Positions 26,960 through 55,796 are shown, counted from the first letter of the stretch. The stretch is 64,000 bases of DNA from Lingula anatina (GCF_001039355.2 NW_019775712.1:6688-70687), one strand, 5' to 3'. Numbers and translations: made by a program. Notes: generated from the sequence alone by a model not told the origin.

Positions 26960-29900
26960 CTACGAGTCCCCTGTTGCTGCCAACTTTTCAACCACTGCAG
27001 GAAGCTTTTCCAATTTCTTCATAACGTGACTTGGAAGATGATCCGTCTCTCCATACCTAAAATATGGAAGTTACACAGAGCCTAATTATCTATTCAAGGT
27101 GGCAGCATAACCAGTAGACCTAACACACGTTTATTTTTCTTCTATAAGCTTCTTTAAACATCTTAGAAACAAAGAAATGTTAAACTTTACACTAAACAAT
27201 ACACCTATCTCTTTTCATGCTTAAAAATTTAAATTTCCCCTTTTCATTTGCCACACACCTCTCCCTTCCTGCTCTGTCTGCATCAGCCCTCCCCTCCCCA
27301 CCCCCTCACTGCCACCACCACCACCACCACTCCATCCAAGCACTTGCTTACCTTGCCACTTTTCCAGCCTGATCCACATATTTGATGGCAGTCTGTGAAG
27401 AGCTGACACATACCTGTGTCCCATCATTGAACTGCACCCACACTGAGCCATCACAGTGCTGGAAAGAAGCACAACCAACATTCTAAACTGGAGGGCTTCT
27501 ATTGCAAATGGACATAAACTCTACTGTTTAAAAAAAAAAATTATTGTGCTATGTGAAGACGATAAATTTATTAATCTTATAAAATCATTTAATGATCTTT
27601 TCTTATGTTACAGAATCCATAAATAAGAGTGTTTCAGTCTCACCTGTGATGCCCAACCCACATCTGGCACAAACATCCTTTTTAACACTCTCGCTGATGG
27701 TGACGTCACCTCAGGTGATTGTGTCACCCGTTTCTGAGACTTCTGCCGATCTCTAGCGTGACTGGCGGGAGAGGATTGATTGGAGTGGTGACGTTTAGCA
27801 CTGCTACTCCGTGCTGGTTCACTAGGGTAAGGCTCTGCAGTACTTCCAGCTGTTGGCGTGTTGTGTCTGCGGCTCCTGCCTTCCCCTGGGAGATCTCTTC
27901 CTGAATGTGGAGGTCTTTCATCTGAAACAATATTACCGTCTAAAACTGACCTCTTGTGCATAGATGTGCTTTGGCCTGTATTTTTCAATTTTTCCTTCTC
28001 CCAGTCTTGTATTCTGTCACTGCTATTACCATTTTTCACATGCAAACCCCTCTGGTGTGACCTTGTAGTCCTTCCAGTATGTTCACCACCACGTCTAGGT
28101 CCTACTCTTCCAGTATTATCGTGATGCTCCATGTTTTCCTTCTGTGATAAGTTACACGGAGTTTTGCTGTAGACCTCTTCCTCTATTGACTGTGTTCTTT
28201 TCTGAGATTCTTTCTCATGTAAACTTTTATTTTTCCTGCCTCTATCATGTAGTGCTACTCTAGCCTGACTGTCAATAGGATGTTCCTGGTTTTTTTGCAC
28301 ACCTAGGTCTCGTTCTGCACCATGAGCCTGTCTCTTGTTATCTGAGTTCTGAGATATGAACAGTTGTCCCTTTGCTCCAGCGAGTGTGTTATGAACGTCT
28401 TTGGTCGCCCGTGGTTCCTGAACTCTGGTCACATGACTGCTCATCACCGTCCCATCAAATGACAGCATCTGATACATTATTTAAAATACATGATAAATTA
28501 GAGGCTTGGTGGAAGTTTTATAAAAACATCAATGTTCTGTACTTGTATTAAACTTTCAAGTCAAATTCAAATGACAGCAGTCCCTGATCTTATCAATCAA
28601 GCAACAAAATTAGACATTTGACTGTAAATAATGTTCAGAGACGTTAATTATAACATGTTAGTTCTGTACCTATTGAAATTTAAATACAAACAACAAGACA
28701 ATTCATCATAAAGTTTAACAAATTAAGGCAACCAAAGGGTTTAATTGATTAGCAAAATCAGACACAAGATGCAAAACATTCTGAATCTTTTAAAATATCA
28801 GGATTAAAACTTACAGTTGGTGCTGGTACTGCCACTGGGGAGCCCTCAGTCTGCTGCAGGAAACCCCTGTTGTTCTTCTTCTCACCAGATGGCGCTTGCT
28901 TCCCATCAGAACTACTGCCTGTTGCACAGGGCATTGTGGGCCGCCTGAATGAATACAGTCAAAGCAACTTTTTTTAGTTTTTTTCTGATGCATGTCTATT
29001 CCATCAATTCCTTGAACTATGGGAAATTCAACTTGAGTACACAATGCACATTATACCTTCATTGTTAATGCCTATAATGTACACCCACTGATTTGCTAAT
29101 TTTAATCGAGTCATCTGCAGAAAACTTGCATTCCTCTGTCAAAGTACCAAATATCTGAAGATCTGGTAGTATCAGCAAAGAAGCAGTACACTAGAATAAC
29201 ATAATTGTTCGAATGTTTATTACTTAATCTTTATTTTAAGCAATGCATATTACCTGCCAACAATGACTGGGAAGTAGTGGCCTATCCCTGCCTTTTGTTC
29301 AGCGATGGACAAAGCAGCCTCCAGGTCCAAACAGTGCTGATGCAGCTGAAACAGATATTTAATAACAATTAGTTAGTTTTGGCAACTGCCAGCATGACAT
29401 TTCTGCTGTATGAGAAATAAATGGCATTATATTGTAATTATGAGCAAAAACAGTTTTGCATATTAATATATCATTCAGGCATATAGTTTTAGTATGTTCA
29501 TATCTAAAGAACAACTCATATTATCCAAGTCCATTTGCCTTTTCTGCATAATTGAAACAAATTCAAAATATTTTTTAGAAATCATTCATTCTTTTTAAAA
29601 TCGAGAATTAACTTCTAGTGGAACCACACTATATACAGTTTCAACTTAGTTATTGTTATTATAATGCTAGTGGTAATTCTCACTACTAAACAACGTTCTC
29701 AGGCCCATAACCAGCAATTTGAGAAGGGGGTTCTTTTTCTGAAAAAGTGGACCTTTTTCTATGAAACTTCCATGTACCTAGATAAAATTTTACTCAGAGG
29801 GGACCTTTTTCCATCAAAAAGGGGGGTTCTTTCACACCCCCAAACCCCCCTGGCTATGGGTCTGGATCTCCAGCTGGGTACTTTACCTGTTTAACATTCT

Positions 29901-32900
29901 CCCACAGTTTCTGGGCGTCAGCAGAGAGGTGGTGGACTCCAGACTCCGTCCCTAGGGTGATGGTAGTGCCATCCTGCTCGATAATCCTGGCACCCTGGGG
30001 ATTGCAGTTTACTTTGGCACCTTGGAAACAAAATATAGTTCTGTTTGAAATTTATTTCACCTATGCCACCAGGGCGGTATCTCCTGCAGCGAACCTGATG
30101 CCACAAGGAAGAATCCTTCATCCTTTTTCATTCACAATTTAAAAGCTAGTCAGGAACAGAGATGGAACAACTTAAAAATAAACACTTGCCTCACATAATA
30201 ATTTTTTTCAATACTTTCCCACATTCTATTTCACATTGTTGAAAAACATTTTGATGTCTTGCCTATAATTTATCTGTACTTATTTCACATAACAAAACTA
30301 GAACATTTCTTATACAATATGATCTTCCTACTCACCATCAGCAAACACCACCTCAAAGTCAGCACTGGGGGAGTTCTCCATCAGCATACACTTGGCTTTG
30401 GTGGTATACATAGTCACCTTGGGGGTTTTAGAGCGCACCAATTTGACAAACCTGAAAAAATGATAAATTTATATGTTAACCAATGTTTATATCTATTGTA
30501 TCTAGTAGAAGGAAAATAAACATTAAAATTGGAGATAGACAAGATTAATTACTATGACAATTTAGGTAACATGATCATATGCTCTATATGGTGTCAATGG
30601 TATTTTCTTCTGACTTATATATGGTACTTTCTTCTAACTGTACCTATTGATATAAAAGCAATTAATAATCAAACAAAAAGAGTGTATATGTACACAAGGA
30701 AGTGCTTTGGCCTGTTAAAAAGAAAAAGCTCTGGAATTCTCATGGTTTCCAATTATTTCACTAAAAATCCAACACAACTTTCTAGTACACATAAAAGTAC
30801 TTTGGCCTGTTAAAAAGAAAAAGTTCTAGCATCCCAAGAAAAAACTTAAATTTCCAAACATTTCACTAAAGATCCTCAATCCTACATTCTATACTTCTAA
30901 ATTCCCACCCAGGAAGCAATTCACAGAGCTGAAATGGCCATTTTGCTCCCCCTACCTGGCAGCATACTGGTATTTCTTCCAGTATTTGCTGGGGAGGTCA
31001 TGGTAGGTGTAGATACAGGCAGTGTCACCTGGCGGGGTGGGGGGACGGTCCTGGACAGGCTGGTGAGGAATCTTGGGCTGGTACACTATGATCTAACAAA
31101 TATATACAACAAACTTACAAATACATAGGTATGTATATGTATATGCACATATTTGATTTTAATCAAAGAGAATAATTCCACTTAATTCCTGTTTTAAATC
31201 TTAACATAAATATTTATCTTAAATACTGACTTCACAATGAGGAAAAAAAAACCCTATGAAAAATATGTTTACAGTGAAAGCAGTTAAACAAACTCAACAC
31301 ATCTTTTTCATTGTGTGTAAAAACGGTCAGTGAGCCATTTCAACTTCACATGGCCAAGACAGAAAGAAATAGATAAAGAGTTCCACCAACACATCATCTC
31401 CCCTGAAGGATCCTACCATTCATCAACAGTTCATTTTGTTATCTGCTCACCTTTCTCCCATCTGCAGATATCTTACAGACCTCCACAACTCTGTCTTGGT
31501 TGTCTTTGCTCTTGAAGAACTCCAGACACACTTCCCCATCTTCCAGAATATTCATCTACAGTCAAAATATGACATTATTTGTAAGTTTTTCTCTTTATCC
31601 AAATAATTTTTTTATGTCAGATAAAAAAAATTATAAAGATCACCAAAGAATTATGTGATCAAAGAGCTAAATAACATGATGAAAAAGCAATTTTCTTAAA
31701 AAATATATGAAATTTAAAATGTATACTTTACTAATTTTGCTTGAGGATAGGAGGTTAAATGTAATTTTACTGACCAGAAGTTGCACTTAAATTGTCAATG
31801 AATATGATATTATTTCAGTACAAACAACAAGATGGCATAAATATCATTATATTGTATTCTTATCTAGCACGTCAACTCCAGGCCAGCTTACCACAGCATT
31901 CCTGGTCTTCTGCCTGATAGGTCTCAGTCTGAGAGAGTTCAGAGGAGAGGCCAGGTCCCTCAGTCTCCGGCCATCTTTACTGACCACCTCTGTTCCTGTA
32001 GTGACCAGGTCATTCTTACCCCTGGCCTGGGCATTGTCCACTCCATCAATAGCCTGCTGACCACTGCTAACTGATTTCATATCTACATCTTTGTCTTGTT
32101 TCAACCAGTTTCCTGTGGTTGTTCCTTCATAGCGACTTCTGTTCTGTCCTTTCCCCAAGTCCTGGTCTTGAAGTTCATCTTGAGATTCCAACCTGTTTAC
32201 ATGACAAACACTGTTCATAGATTTCCCCCTTTCTGATGGGAAGACCCTTAATTCTTCTTCTCCTGCCTTACTATTTGCTCTGTGATGATGGTGGTAGTTG
32301 CAGTGGTGACTTGCCGTGGGTGGCTTCCCTGTCAACTGCTGCCGAGTCATGGAGCTGTGGCCACTGCGTTCTACTTCCATGAAGCCTGGTCTCTCTAAGT
32401 CCTGCTTCCTCTCAGGGAAACTTGGAGGTTCAGGGTCTGGGTTTTCATCAACTCGACGACCATGTTGAGATGGGTTGTTATTATAGTTATTATCACCATG
32501 GTAACTACGGAGCTTAGCACCGTGGTAACCAGAACCATCTTCTCCATCATTAAACCCCCTTGCAGATTGTTGCTGGCTGAATTTGTGTTCTTGGTTTTCA
32601 GCACCCCTGAGGTAATGAGACAGTTTAGTCTGGAAATCTGTGCCTTTATTTGAGTTCAAATTAACAGCTTGATGACTGGAGAAAGTGGGGTTTGAGATGG
32701 TGGACAACATGGCGGAGTTGTGGGAGCTGCTGGGATACCTGGTCTCTGCTGAGGTGCTCATAGTTTTCTCTGGGATCTTCTGCACCCTTTCATTTGGACT
32801 GAAACGATTCGATAATTTTTAAATCACACAAACTGCATGGTCACTGCATGCTAAGCTTCACTAGAATTTATGCCATTTTATAATATTCAATTAGCCAATG

Positions 32901-35900
32901 TTTTTTTTAAATTAAATCATTTTCAGGAAACAGAAATAATCAGTAAATGTACCAAAATTAACAAAACAGACAAGTTGTATGTCAGGTTGCTCATGTCAGA
33001 TTACAAAATTTTTACTTCTGTTTTTGTCCTTGCTGAAGATTCTGTTAACTATTACCACTGACAGCAGTCAAACTCACCTGCTTCTTAGTCTCACAGGTGG
33101 GGAGGGTGGGTGTGTGGGGTAGTGCCCAGTCACCCCATTATTTCCTCTCCATGACCACCCCGAGTCCTGGGCACTCCCTCCCTCCTCTTCCTCAGCAGTG
33201 GAGGTGAGAGGGCCCAGGCTGGGGGTGGGGTAGGCCCTGGTGGGGCGCAGACGTGAGGCGGAGGTGTAGCGAGTGTTACTGGTGTTGGTGGACATGGTGT
33301 TCATTGTGTCGTGACCACTGTCCATTGAGGCCTCATTGGTCAGCTGGAAGATGAGGCCAAATGGGGATAAGAAGTAAACAGCTAGGTCCCTTGTAGAGTA
33401 CCACAGTTTCTCTGTTCATCTTTTAATGCACAATTATGGTGCATTTTTGGGTACATATGTAATATTTTTCACTTAATTCATTAGCATGGCTTTATCCAAT
33501 GGCTAAAAGATAACTGGGAATGTTTAACTCTAATCATTTAAGCAATTAATACACAGTGTGACTTGCTTGTGTGTGGCTTTGTTTCATTTCTCATTTCCAA
33601 AGTATAAATTTCCAGTAATTTCACAAATTAGCAGTACTTTCTAAAAACTTTCTAAAAGTCCTCTTACCATGTTATGATGCCCTCGAGATTTATACTCCCT
33701 CAGTGATGTGTTGGTAAGAAAGGGGTGCTCCAAAATATCTACAGAGGGGAAAAGAAAGAAAAGACAATCACCAAAGTATTAATTTCTGAAATTTACAATT
33801 AATTTTTTCTTTTACCTTTTGTTGGAAATTCAGACAAACAGTTACCTAGTCTACTTTAAAAACTGCATTGAGCTTGCAAACAAAATATGTAGAAGAGTGT
33901 GTGCCCTGAATAAAGGCACAGAAGATTTCCTCTCACCATGAAGACCAATCCTCTCCTTGGGGTTTTTCTTCAGCAGTGATTTGATAAGATCCTTCGCCTC
34001 CAATGACAAGTGGTCGGGCATGTCAAACTCGGCTGATATCACCCTGTTCAGTGTAGTGCGCACAGCCTGGGTATCAAAAGGAGGCTTGCCCACCAGGAAG
34101 GTGTACAACATACAGCCCAGGGACCACACATCTGCTTCCAGCCCATGGGCTCCACGCATAGCTATCTCGCTGAATATATCATATTATAATTGTTTCTGAA
34201 TACTGTGAACTATGACCATTGTTATTAGACTGTGCTTTGTATGAAAAAAGGTGAAAAAGAAAAAAAAAAGAAAAAAATATTTTTTCTGTGCACAAAATTA
34301 ACCAACATACAAACTTATTGTCATAAAAGAAATCAAAACTGCCATGTTTAGTATATTATTTTCCTTAGTCAATCAGCTGATATCATTTCTCATTTCTTTA
34401 TGACTCATCAAAGAACAATACTTTATACTAAAATAGATATTTTGGTAAGTAATTATCATTCTGGATATCAAATAACACTGCCATCCTTACGGTGAGATAT
34501 AGTTCGGTGTTCCACACATAGTGAAGTGCTTCTCATCAGGCACACTCAGCTGGGTAGCCAGACCAAAGTCAGCTATTTTCTGAAAAAGATATATGGTTTA
34601 ATAACAATGATAATAGTTTATTTTACTGTATATGAGTCCTTCAGCCCAATAACAATCATTAGTTCACTTCATTCTGAATACAGTGAATTGATAAACTTTC
34701 CTGCTTTATTTCCAATACTGATTTCAAGTTTCAAGTTTCCTAAATCATCCAGGAAAAAAATTGAACTGATGCAACAACTAAGGTTAAGATAATATTTGAA
34801 CTGATGCAACAACTCAGGTTAAGATAATATCTGAACTGATTCAATAACTTAGGGTAAAATAATATATAAATATGTATACACTGTGCGTTTATTTCTCACT
34901 GTGTTCTGTAAATATCAAATGACTATATCCATCAACTTCTTCATGTAAGTTAATAAAAGTTGACCACAGCAGTACATACCACGTCCATGTCCTTGGTCAG
35001 CAGTAGGTTGGCCAGGGTCAGATCTCTGTGGAGAATACCATGAGAGTGAAGATATAACATACCCTGGACTATCTGACGCAGGAACACACGAGCTGGAATG
35101 GGACAGATGATTGCAATCAACATATGTAATGTAAGCTGATATACAATGAACTTGCAACATGGTAACTGTGTTGACTTTTTGTCAGGAAACAATTTTTTGT
35201 GTTCTGATTTTAATTGTACACTGATCAAAGGGCAGTAACTTTAAAATTCCAAAATTAATTTACTTTTTTTGAACTCAAGAATCTGATTATTGTATGCACA
35301 ATTCATTTGTATTTTTTACAAGTGGGGCACTGTCTATAAGTATCAACATTTCCTAAAATTTTGTGTTGTACTTAATAATTTTAGTACTGTTAGAAAGTAA
35401 AATGATCCAACATGTGTAGGAAGCTGCAGAACATCAAATAAGATCAAAGGGAACACCTACCCTCCTGTTCAGAAAGTACCTTGCAGTTAGTTTTGAGGTA
35501 CCTGTACAGCTCCCCATTATGACACATCTCCAGAACAAGATACACATAGTTGCTGTCTTCAAAATAATTGTACAGCTGAAATACAGTTAATTCTTTAAAG
35601 CAATAAGCATATCTTTACATTTTAACTTCTTGGTGTAGTGTTTATTTTGAACATTCATAAACAAATGACCAAACCTACATGTAAAGCAACAACTTTTAAA
35701 TTTGAAAATGTTTCATTTTTAAAGTGACAATTTGCTTTTGTCCTTTTTCCTATTATATAACCATTCAATTTAAAGTAAAATAAAAATTACAGGTATCATA
35801 ACAATCCACCCAAATTTTAGATATCTTTTTCGTAAAGTTCTCTTATCCTTTTTACTTAATTTAACCTCTGCACTAGTCATTACCTCCAGTATGGCTGGGT

Positions 35901-36946
35901 GTTTTAATCTGGAGTGGATCTCAACCTCCTTCCTCACCCGTGCCACCATCCCTGCAGCCTGCATTAGTTTCTTGTCAATCTAAGAAAAGAAATTCAAAAT
36001 TCACTCTAACCTTTAGAGATAAGTTGCACTGGCAAATAAATAAAATTATAATAAATAAATAAATAAATAAATTTAAAAAAATAAAAAATATAAGATCAGA
36101 ATTAAGTCAAACATTTATATAGAAGTTTCAAATGTGCTGTCACTGGATGTGACCCTTGTCTTACATGGCACAATTTGTACAACTTTGATCATGAAAATGG
36201 AATAAAAACACATTTATTTAATAAAATAAGTTAGTTTAAAACAGCAAGGATCCTTTTTTAATGTAAGCCTTTTCAAAAACCTTTTCAAAAGCTATGATAT
36301 ATCACTCAAACTTTGTTTTTAATGTTATGGAGCTCACCATTTTGATAGCCACCTCCTGTCCTGTGGTGAGTGCTCTAGCTCTGTACACACAAGCAAAAGC
36401 CCCCTTGCCCAGGAGGTTGAGCACTTGGTAATCCTGGATGAAATGTAAATTATTTTATATGCAGAACCTATTTGGCTTCAAAGAAGTGGGCGAGTTGAGG
36501 TAGAGGGGTTGATAAAAAATTCAGTGCTCCCGCATCATCTGGACATCATTTCATCCTACTTAAAAACCTTTGCTTTCGTGTGTTAGCACATCGTACCTAT
36601 CACAAACCTTAGATAATTCATCCCATATTTCGTGCTAGTAGCACTAGTTGTAGTGAAGGCAAATGACATAAACGATAAACAGCAGGCGTTTGCAACACAG
36701 TATTTTTCTCGTTCACTTTATCTTTTTAATCAAGAATATTTCATTTTTACAAACACTTTAATTTAAGTAACAGAAATCTAAGACTTCAAAACTGGAAATA
36801 TTGGGATTGATAAAATCTCATTTGATAAACATTCCCAAGTTTGAAGTTCTTGATAAAATTCAATCAAGACGCTCGTGTTTGAAAGGATCAGATTTGGTTC
36901 GGTAGATTTAAAGATTATAAATACCTACCTCTATACTTTCTCCCAT
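26960..36946 (-). CDS. PLK4: Polo-like kinase 4 (centriole duplication kinase), 19 exons
   Basis: Ser/Thr kinase that starts centriole duplication; predicted 1248 aa against about 970 in human. Exons, 5' to 3': 36929-36946, 36338-36433, 35884-35979, 35461-35575, 34980-35092, 34491-34579, 33937-34169, 33668-33738, 33078-33343, 31892-32798, 31451-31555, 30956-31092, 30336-30451, 29887-30020, 29254-29345, 28815-28944, 27644-28468, 27352-27458, 26960-27056. All phases agree. The kinase domain has the GKGAFACV loop, K37 in VAIKM, HRD at 130-132, DFG at 150-152 and [16 protein letters not shown] (285-290) matches the PLK4 phosphodegron read by beta-TrCP. The cryptic polo box starts near RPIRQKT (about 660) and runs to about 862; polo box 3 starts near [10 protein letters not shown] 275-codon exon rich in Ser, Arg and Lys separates them. 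The gene diverges from HSPA4. Confidence 0.95.
27644..28468 (-). CDS. PLK4: Large disordered linker exon of PLK4
   Basis: This single 825-nt exon (residues about 907-1181) joins the cryptic polo box to polo box 3. It is rich in Ser, Arg, Lys, Gln and His, has no predicted fold, and ends with the first strand of polo box 3 ([15 protein letters not shown]). The matching human linker is under 100 residues, so this exon accounts for most of the extra protein length. It is open throughout and in phase 0 at both ends, so it could be skipped, but skipping would remove the start of polo box 3. Confidence 0.85.
29700..29870 (+). repeat. Dispersed repeat, copy 2 (in PLK4 intron)
   Basis: Reverse-complement counterpart of 4580-4735. 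It runs from CAGGCCCATAACCAGC through a GAAAAAGTGGACC block to a C-rich end (ACCCCCAAACCCCCC) and GGCTATGGGTCTGGATC. It lies just 3' of PLK4 exon 14 on that gene's strand. Confidence 0.65.
30700..30885. repeat. Two-unit tandem duplication, about 95 bp
   Basis: Both units share CTTTGGCCTGTTAAAAAG then AAAAAG and later ATTTCACTAAA. They lie in PLK4 intron 12. Confidence 0.75.
34762..34865. repeat. Three-unit tandem repeat, about 38 bp
   Basis: Three successive units of the form TTGAACTGATGCAACAACT followed by AGGTTAAGATAATAT. The third is more diverged. They lie in PLK4 intron 5. Confidence 0.8.
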
Positions 36947-51695
<14,749 letters not shown>

Positions 51696-52790
51696 TACTA
51701 ACTTCTCTTAGTAATTACATCACCTGAACTGGAATGTGGGTCATTTTTCTTTAAAGACAGACTGGAAAATGTAAACTTCAGAACATAAATATGGAAAATT
51801 GCTGTAAATTCATAAACGGTGAACCCAGTTGGCAGGGAATATTCCAATTGAAAGATCTTATGCATGATGACTGACATGATTATTGGTCAGTTGAATTCTT
51901 TTTTTCACTGATTTGCTGTCTTACAACAGTATTCTTTTCAGTGTTTTGTAGTTAGCTGCAACAGTTTCCTTGTAAATGGTCTTGAAATATAGTCAAGGGA
52001 TGTGTATACTCTGGATGCTTCAATCTAGACCACTCAGTAAATAAAGCAATTTTATCACCAGTGATTGACTGGTAAATGAACAAAATAGGCCCATTCTCTG
52101 TTGATCTCTCCCCACGTGCAAACTTTTCAATAAATAATTTAATGTGCAGTACAAACATTCTATTTAATAACAAACCTGTCATACAACTGGGTATATTTCT
52201 CTCTAAATTACAGGTTGCAAATGCAATGTGAAAGCCGTCATAATAGTCTAAGCAGTGAAAATTGACTGCTTTTGGTGTAGAGATAATTCTTAAGCAGTGT
52301 AATTTATTAACTTTTATATGTCATCAAAAGCATCATAAAGTCTGTATATCAGAAAGTTTGTTTGTTTCTTCTTTTCCAACCATCATTATATGTAAAAATA
52401 AGTTGTATTTCCACAATCATTAAAACTGAAATAACTGTTAAAGATACCATGAAAACTTTGGCTGCGCTGAAATCTTAGTTCGAGTGAAACATTTGTGCTG
52501 TCAATGTTTCAAGTCATAATTGTACACAAACGTCAACTGTAATATTGCCATGTATATACTGTGACAGTCCTGTACATAACAAGGCCATACATTCTGATGG
52601 CCAGCTGGTCACAGGTGCTTACTCTGCTTCAGGGGAGTTTTGAAGTTATTTAAAAAAACTAAAAAGGCTGTTACAAAAACGAAAAATGGCTGTAAATTTC
52701 AACGTTGTAGTACTTTGTTATTGTTATTAGCCTCGACAGTGTTACAGTGCTGTGTTTCAGTTGTTAATAAAGAGAACGGTTGGTAATTAC
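51696..52790 (+). terminator. HSPA4: HSPA4 3' untranslated region with AATAAA at 52766
   Basis: No coding frame follows the TGA. A canonical AATAAA at 52766-52771, followed by a GT-rich stretch (GGTTGGTAATTAC), is the best polyadenylation signal, giving a 3' untranslated region of about 1.1 kb. An earlier AATAAA at 52039 is also possible. Confidence 0.55.
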
Positions 52791-53271
52791 AAGTATGCAT
52801 GTATTCTTACATTTTTTCATTCTTTTTTTTTCATCAAATTGGATATTAATTAACCGATTGCCAAATGTTAATTTTCGCTTGCAAACACAGAAATAGTACT
52901 TGCCATAATGTTTTAACTGAGACAAAAACACTTATAAAATTAAAATTCCATTAAGATGAAAAACCTGCATCTTAGCTCTGGCATAAAACAAGTGTACAAA
53001 AAATGTACTCAATATTTCTCGAGAGCTGCCTCTGAATTTTTGCACTCCACTGATGAAAAAAATCTAAGAACGCAGACAAGAGAACAATCAGGTGCATTAT
53101 GCTTGGCACGCTGTTCAACCGAGCCCTGCTATGTGGAGTGTGGTCTTGTTTACTGCCTTAGACAGGGCAAAAACAGTAGACCTTCCTCTGCTTGCAGACA
53201 TGCTGTGTTTGTGAGCATGTGATTTACTGGATAAATGGTGCACTGCGGTAACGCGATAGATGTAAGGTCTA

Positions 53272-55796
53272 CTACCTCTCGCTCTGAGTTGGAATTGGTG
53301 GGAGAGGGCTTCCTTGTGATCCCAATCTTGATCCAGAGCGACTACTTGGTGACACTGGGTGAGCTAATGGTGACCTTGACCCAGATACTCCTGTTGATGA
53401 CCTTGAGCCTGTGGATAGTGCACTTGGAATTCTGCTATCAGACATGTTAGATGCCCTTGAGCTAGCCAACTCTGGTATTGCAGACTGGCAGCGGATTGCT
53501 TCAAGTTCTACATTATGAAGTTTGTGTTCTTTAAGTGTATCTTCAAGACGCTGCTGTGATCTTAACAACATATCTGAGGTGAGTGTTTTGAAGACACCTG
53601 TAATAAGATGAAATGCCTATTTATATCAGCATAACATTTCTTTCTTAAGGCATATAAGCCTTTTAATTATCCCTTTGGCGTAATAACTTTATAAAAACAG
53701 TTTGACTTAGTAAACAGCCACATCAGAGATAAATCTTTTTTGCACTCAATAAATACCTACATACGGTATTTCAAGCCTTTAAGGGCAAAAAGTATAATTT
53801 TTTTCCCCACATTAAATCACAAACCAAACCTATCGGCAAAATAACTGAAGCAGCTTCTATATTTCATAAATGTTCACATAAAATAACCTTTGATTTGCTC
53901 TATGGTGTGTTCAACATCAGCAGCATCATCAACATTGTTTTCTTCTTCTTCTTCTTCTTCTTCTTCTTCCTCTTCCTCCTCATCACTGGATATAACATAA
54001 CCCACAGCCCTCTTCTCAGATGTCCTGACTTCCACTCCATCCAGCTGGCGCAGTTTGGGCAGTTCTTTTATCAACCGAGGCCTGGTGTTGTAATACAGAT
54101 GGGGCAGATATTATTAGGAGGCATGGTTTCAAAAGTCAGCATAACTTTTTATTATAATAGTAGTCTCACACTTGTAAAAAATATCTAAATCCTTCTAAAA
54201 AGGAAAGAAGCAAATAACTTATCAATAATAATAATAATATAATAATGTGATGTGGTTGTACTGACTTCCAGAAACAGTACTCTGTAATTTCTCAAGTTGT
54301 CTATTATTACCAGTGACAGCAGTACACATACCTGTAGCCATCTTCTGAGGTACATTGGTTCTCTTTTAGGGACAGGATTATCAAGGACTGCGGTAATTCC
54401 TCTAGAAGTGATAAAATAATTCCTTTGTCAAAGATTTTAAGCAAGTTATTCAAATGCATCATTAATGTTTTCCTTTGTACGTCATAACATTACCATAAAT
54501 TCATAAATTATGCTCCCTGTCTTAAAACTAGGACCCATGAAATATTTCCGAGTTCCTAGCTTACAACTAAATTTCAAATGGACTGATCTGTTTTCACTTA
54601 TATCTAGGTGCTAATATGGCATCTTTCTTAAGATATTTCTCTGTAACAAGTACATGCAATATGTACTCTGTTTACAGATAGACCCAGCCACAGCCAGACT
54701 GTGTTACAATAGTTAGGGGGTGACGTACCTACATCCAAGGTCTCTATCAAGTTTTCAGACAGATCAAGAAATGCCAGCTTTGGCAAACACATCAGGTTTT
54801 CTATTGTCCTGATCTTATTTCCAGCTAAAGTGAGGAAACGCAGAGAATGGAGACAATCAAGGTTCTCAATTCTCTTGATTTTGTTCTGAAAACAAAAATC
54901 ATTATGAATCAAAATTATATTGAAAGAAAAACACAGCCCACCTTAAGAAAAGTCAGTGGCAACATGGTATGAATTAAAAAAGTCATTAGCTTCTCATAGT
55001 GAGCAGATTAAGGATGGAATGTAAATTATGGAAAAGTTTTCAGTTATTAACATAGCTCTACAAGTACAGAGTGAGTTCTTTGTGTTCCTTTTGCCAGAAT
55101 GATCAATCGTTAGGCTACTTTCAACTACAATAGCAAATCTTTGCAAATGAAAAAAATTTTATCTAGAAATGATAAAGTGTATGTTTAACTATAGAAAATG
55201 TCACCCCATTCAAATAACTTGCTAGGAGCTACTGTTGTCTAAGTATTTTCTACTGCAAAATTAATTCAACAAAAAGGAGGGATTTTTTTCCTCAAAAAGC
55301 AAACATGAAAGAAATGGAATCCACTGTCTTTTCTACTTTCTTCCAAATAAAGTTTGCTTCATGTAAATATTGTTATAATCCTACCTGCTGCAGATAGACG
55401 TTGGTGACAGACTTCCCCAGAAGTTCTAGACCATCAATGTCTCCAATATTCTCTCTGTCTAACCTCAGATGGGTGATTTTGTTTAGTGACTCCACACTGA
55501 AAGGCAAAATGCATAATTTGTCTGAAGTCTCATTCTTATCAGTTCCATTCATCAAGTGCTTTTAATAATTTTTTTACTAGTACCCTAGTACATTACAATG
55601 TGCTGCTCTATTCATTAATATACCAGAAAGCTTCAGTGTTTTCAACAATGCACTCAGATGCTGACTATTTCCAAGTGCACTGTGTACCATTGGGCTTACA
55701 TGAGGTCCTGTGGCCAGTCAGCAGCTTCAGGCGGCAGGTGTCTCCTGACAATCATGTGTAGTGACAGTCGCTGTGGTCGCACCTCAGGCTCAGGCT
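53272..55796 (-). CDS. LRRC46: Leucine-rich repeat-containing protein 46, 5' end incomplete
   Basis: LRR protein matching LRRC46, a ciliary/sperm-flagellum-associated family. Exons, 5' to 3': 55700-55796, 55385-55496, 54729-54885, 54332-54401, 53888-54081, 53272-53597. They give 318 codons plus one base of an unseen upstream codon (human is 321 aa). Repeats run from ITHLRLDRENIGDI through NKIKRIENL and LRFLTLAGNKI to LAFLDLSENLIETLD and LPQSLIILSL, then EDGYR and a PRLIKELPKLRQLDG cap as in the family. ISSDEE leads into about 13 consecutive Glu, then a short coiled coil (QQRLEDTLKEHK) and a Ser/Arg/Gly/Pro-rich tail. The first exon shown opens on a split codon after an acceptor, so a short upstream coding exon is missing. 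An internal Met (SLHMIVRR) is an alternative start. Confidence 0.88.
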
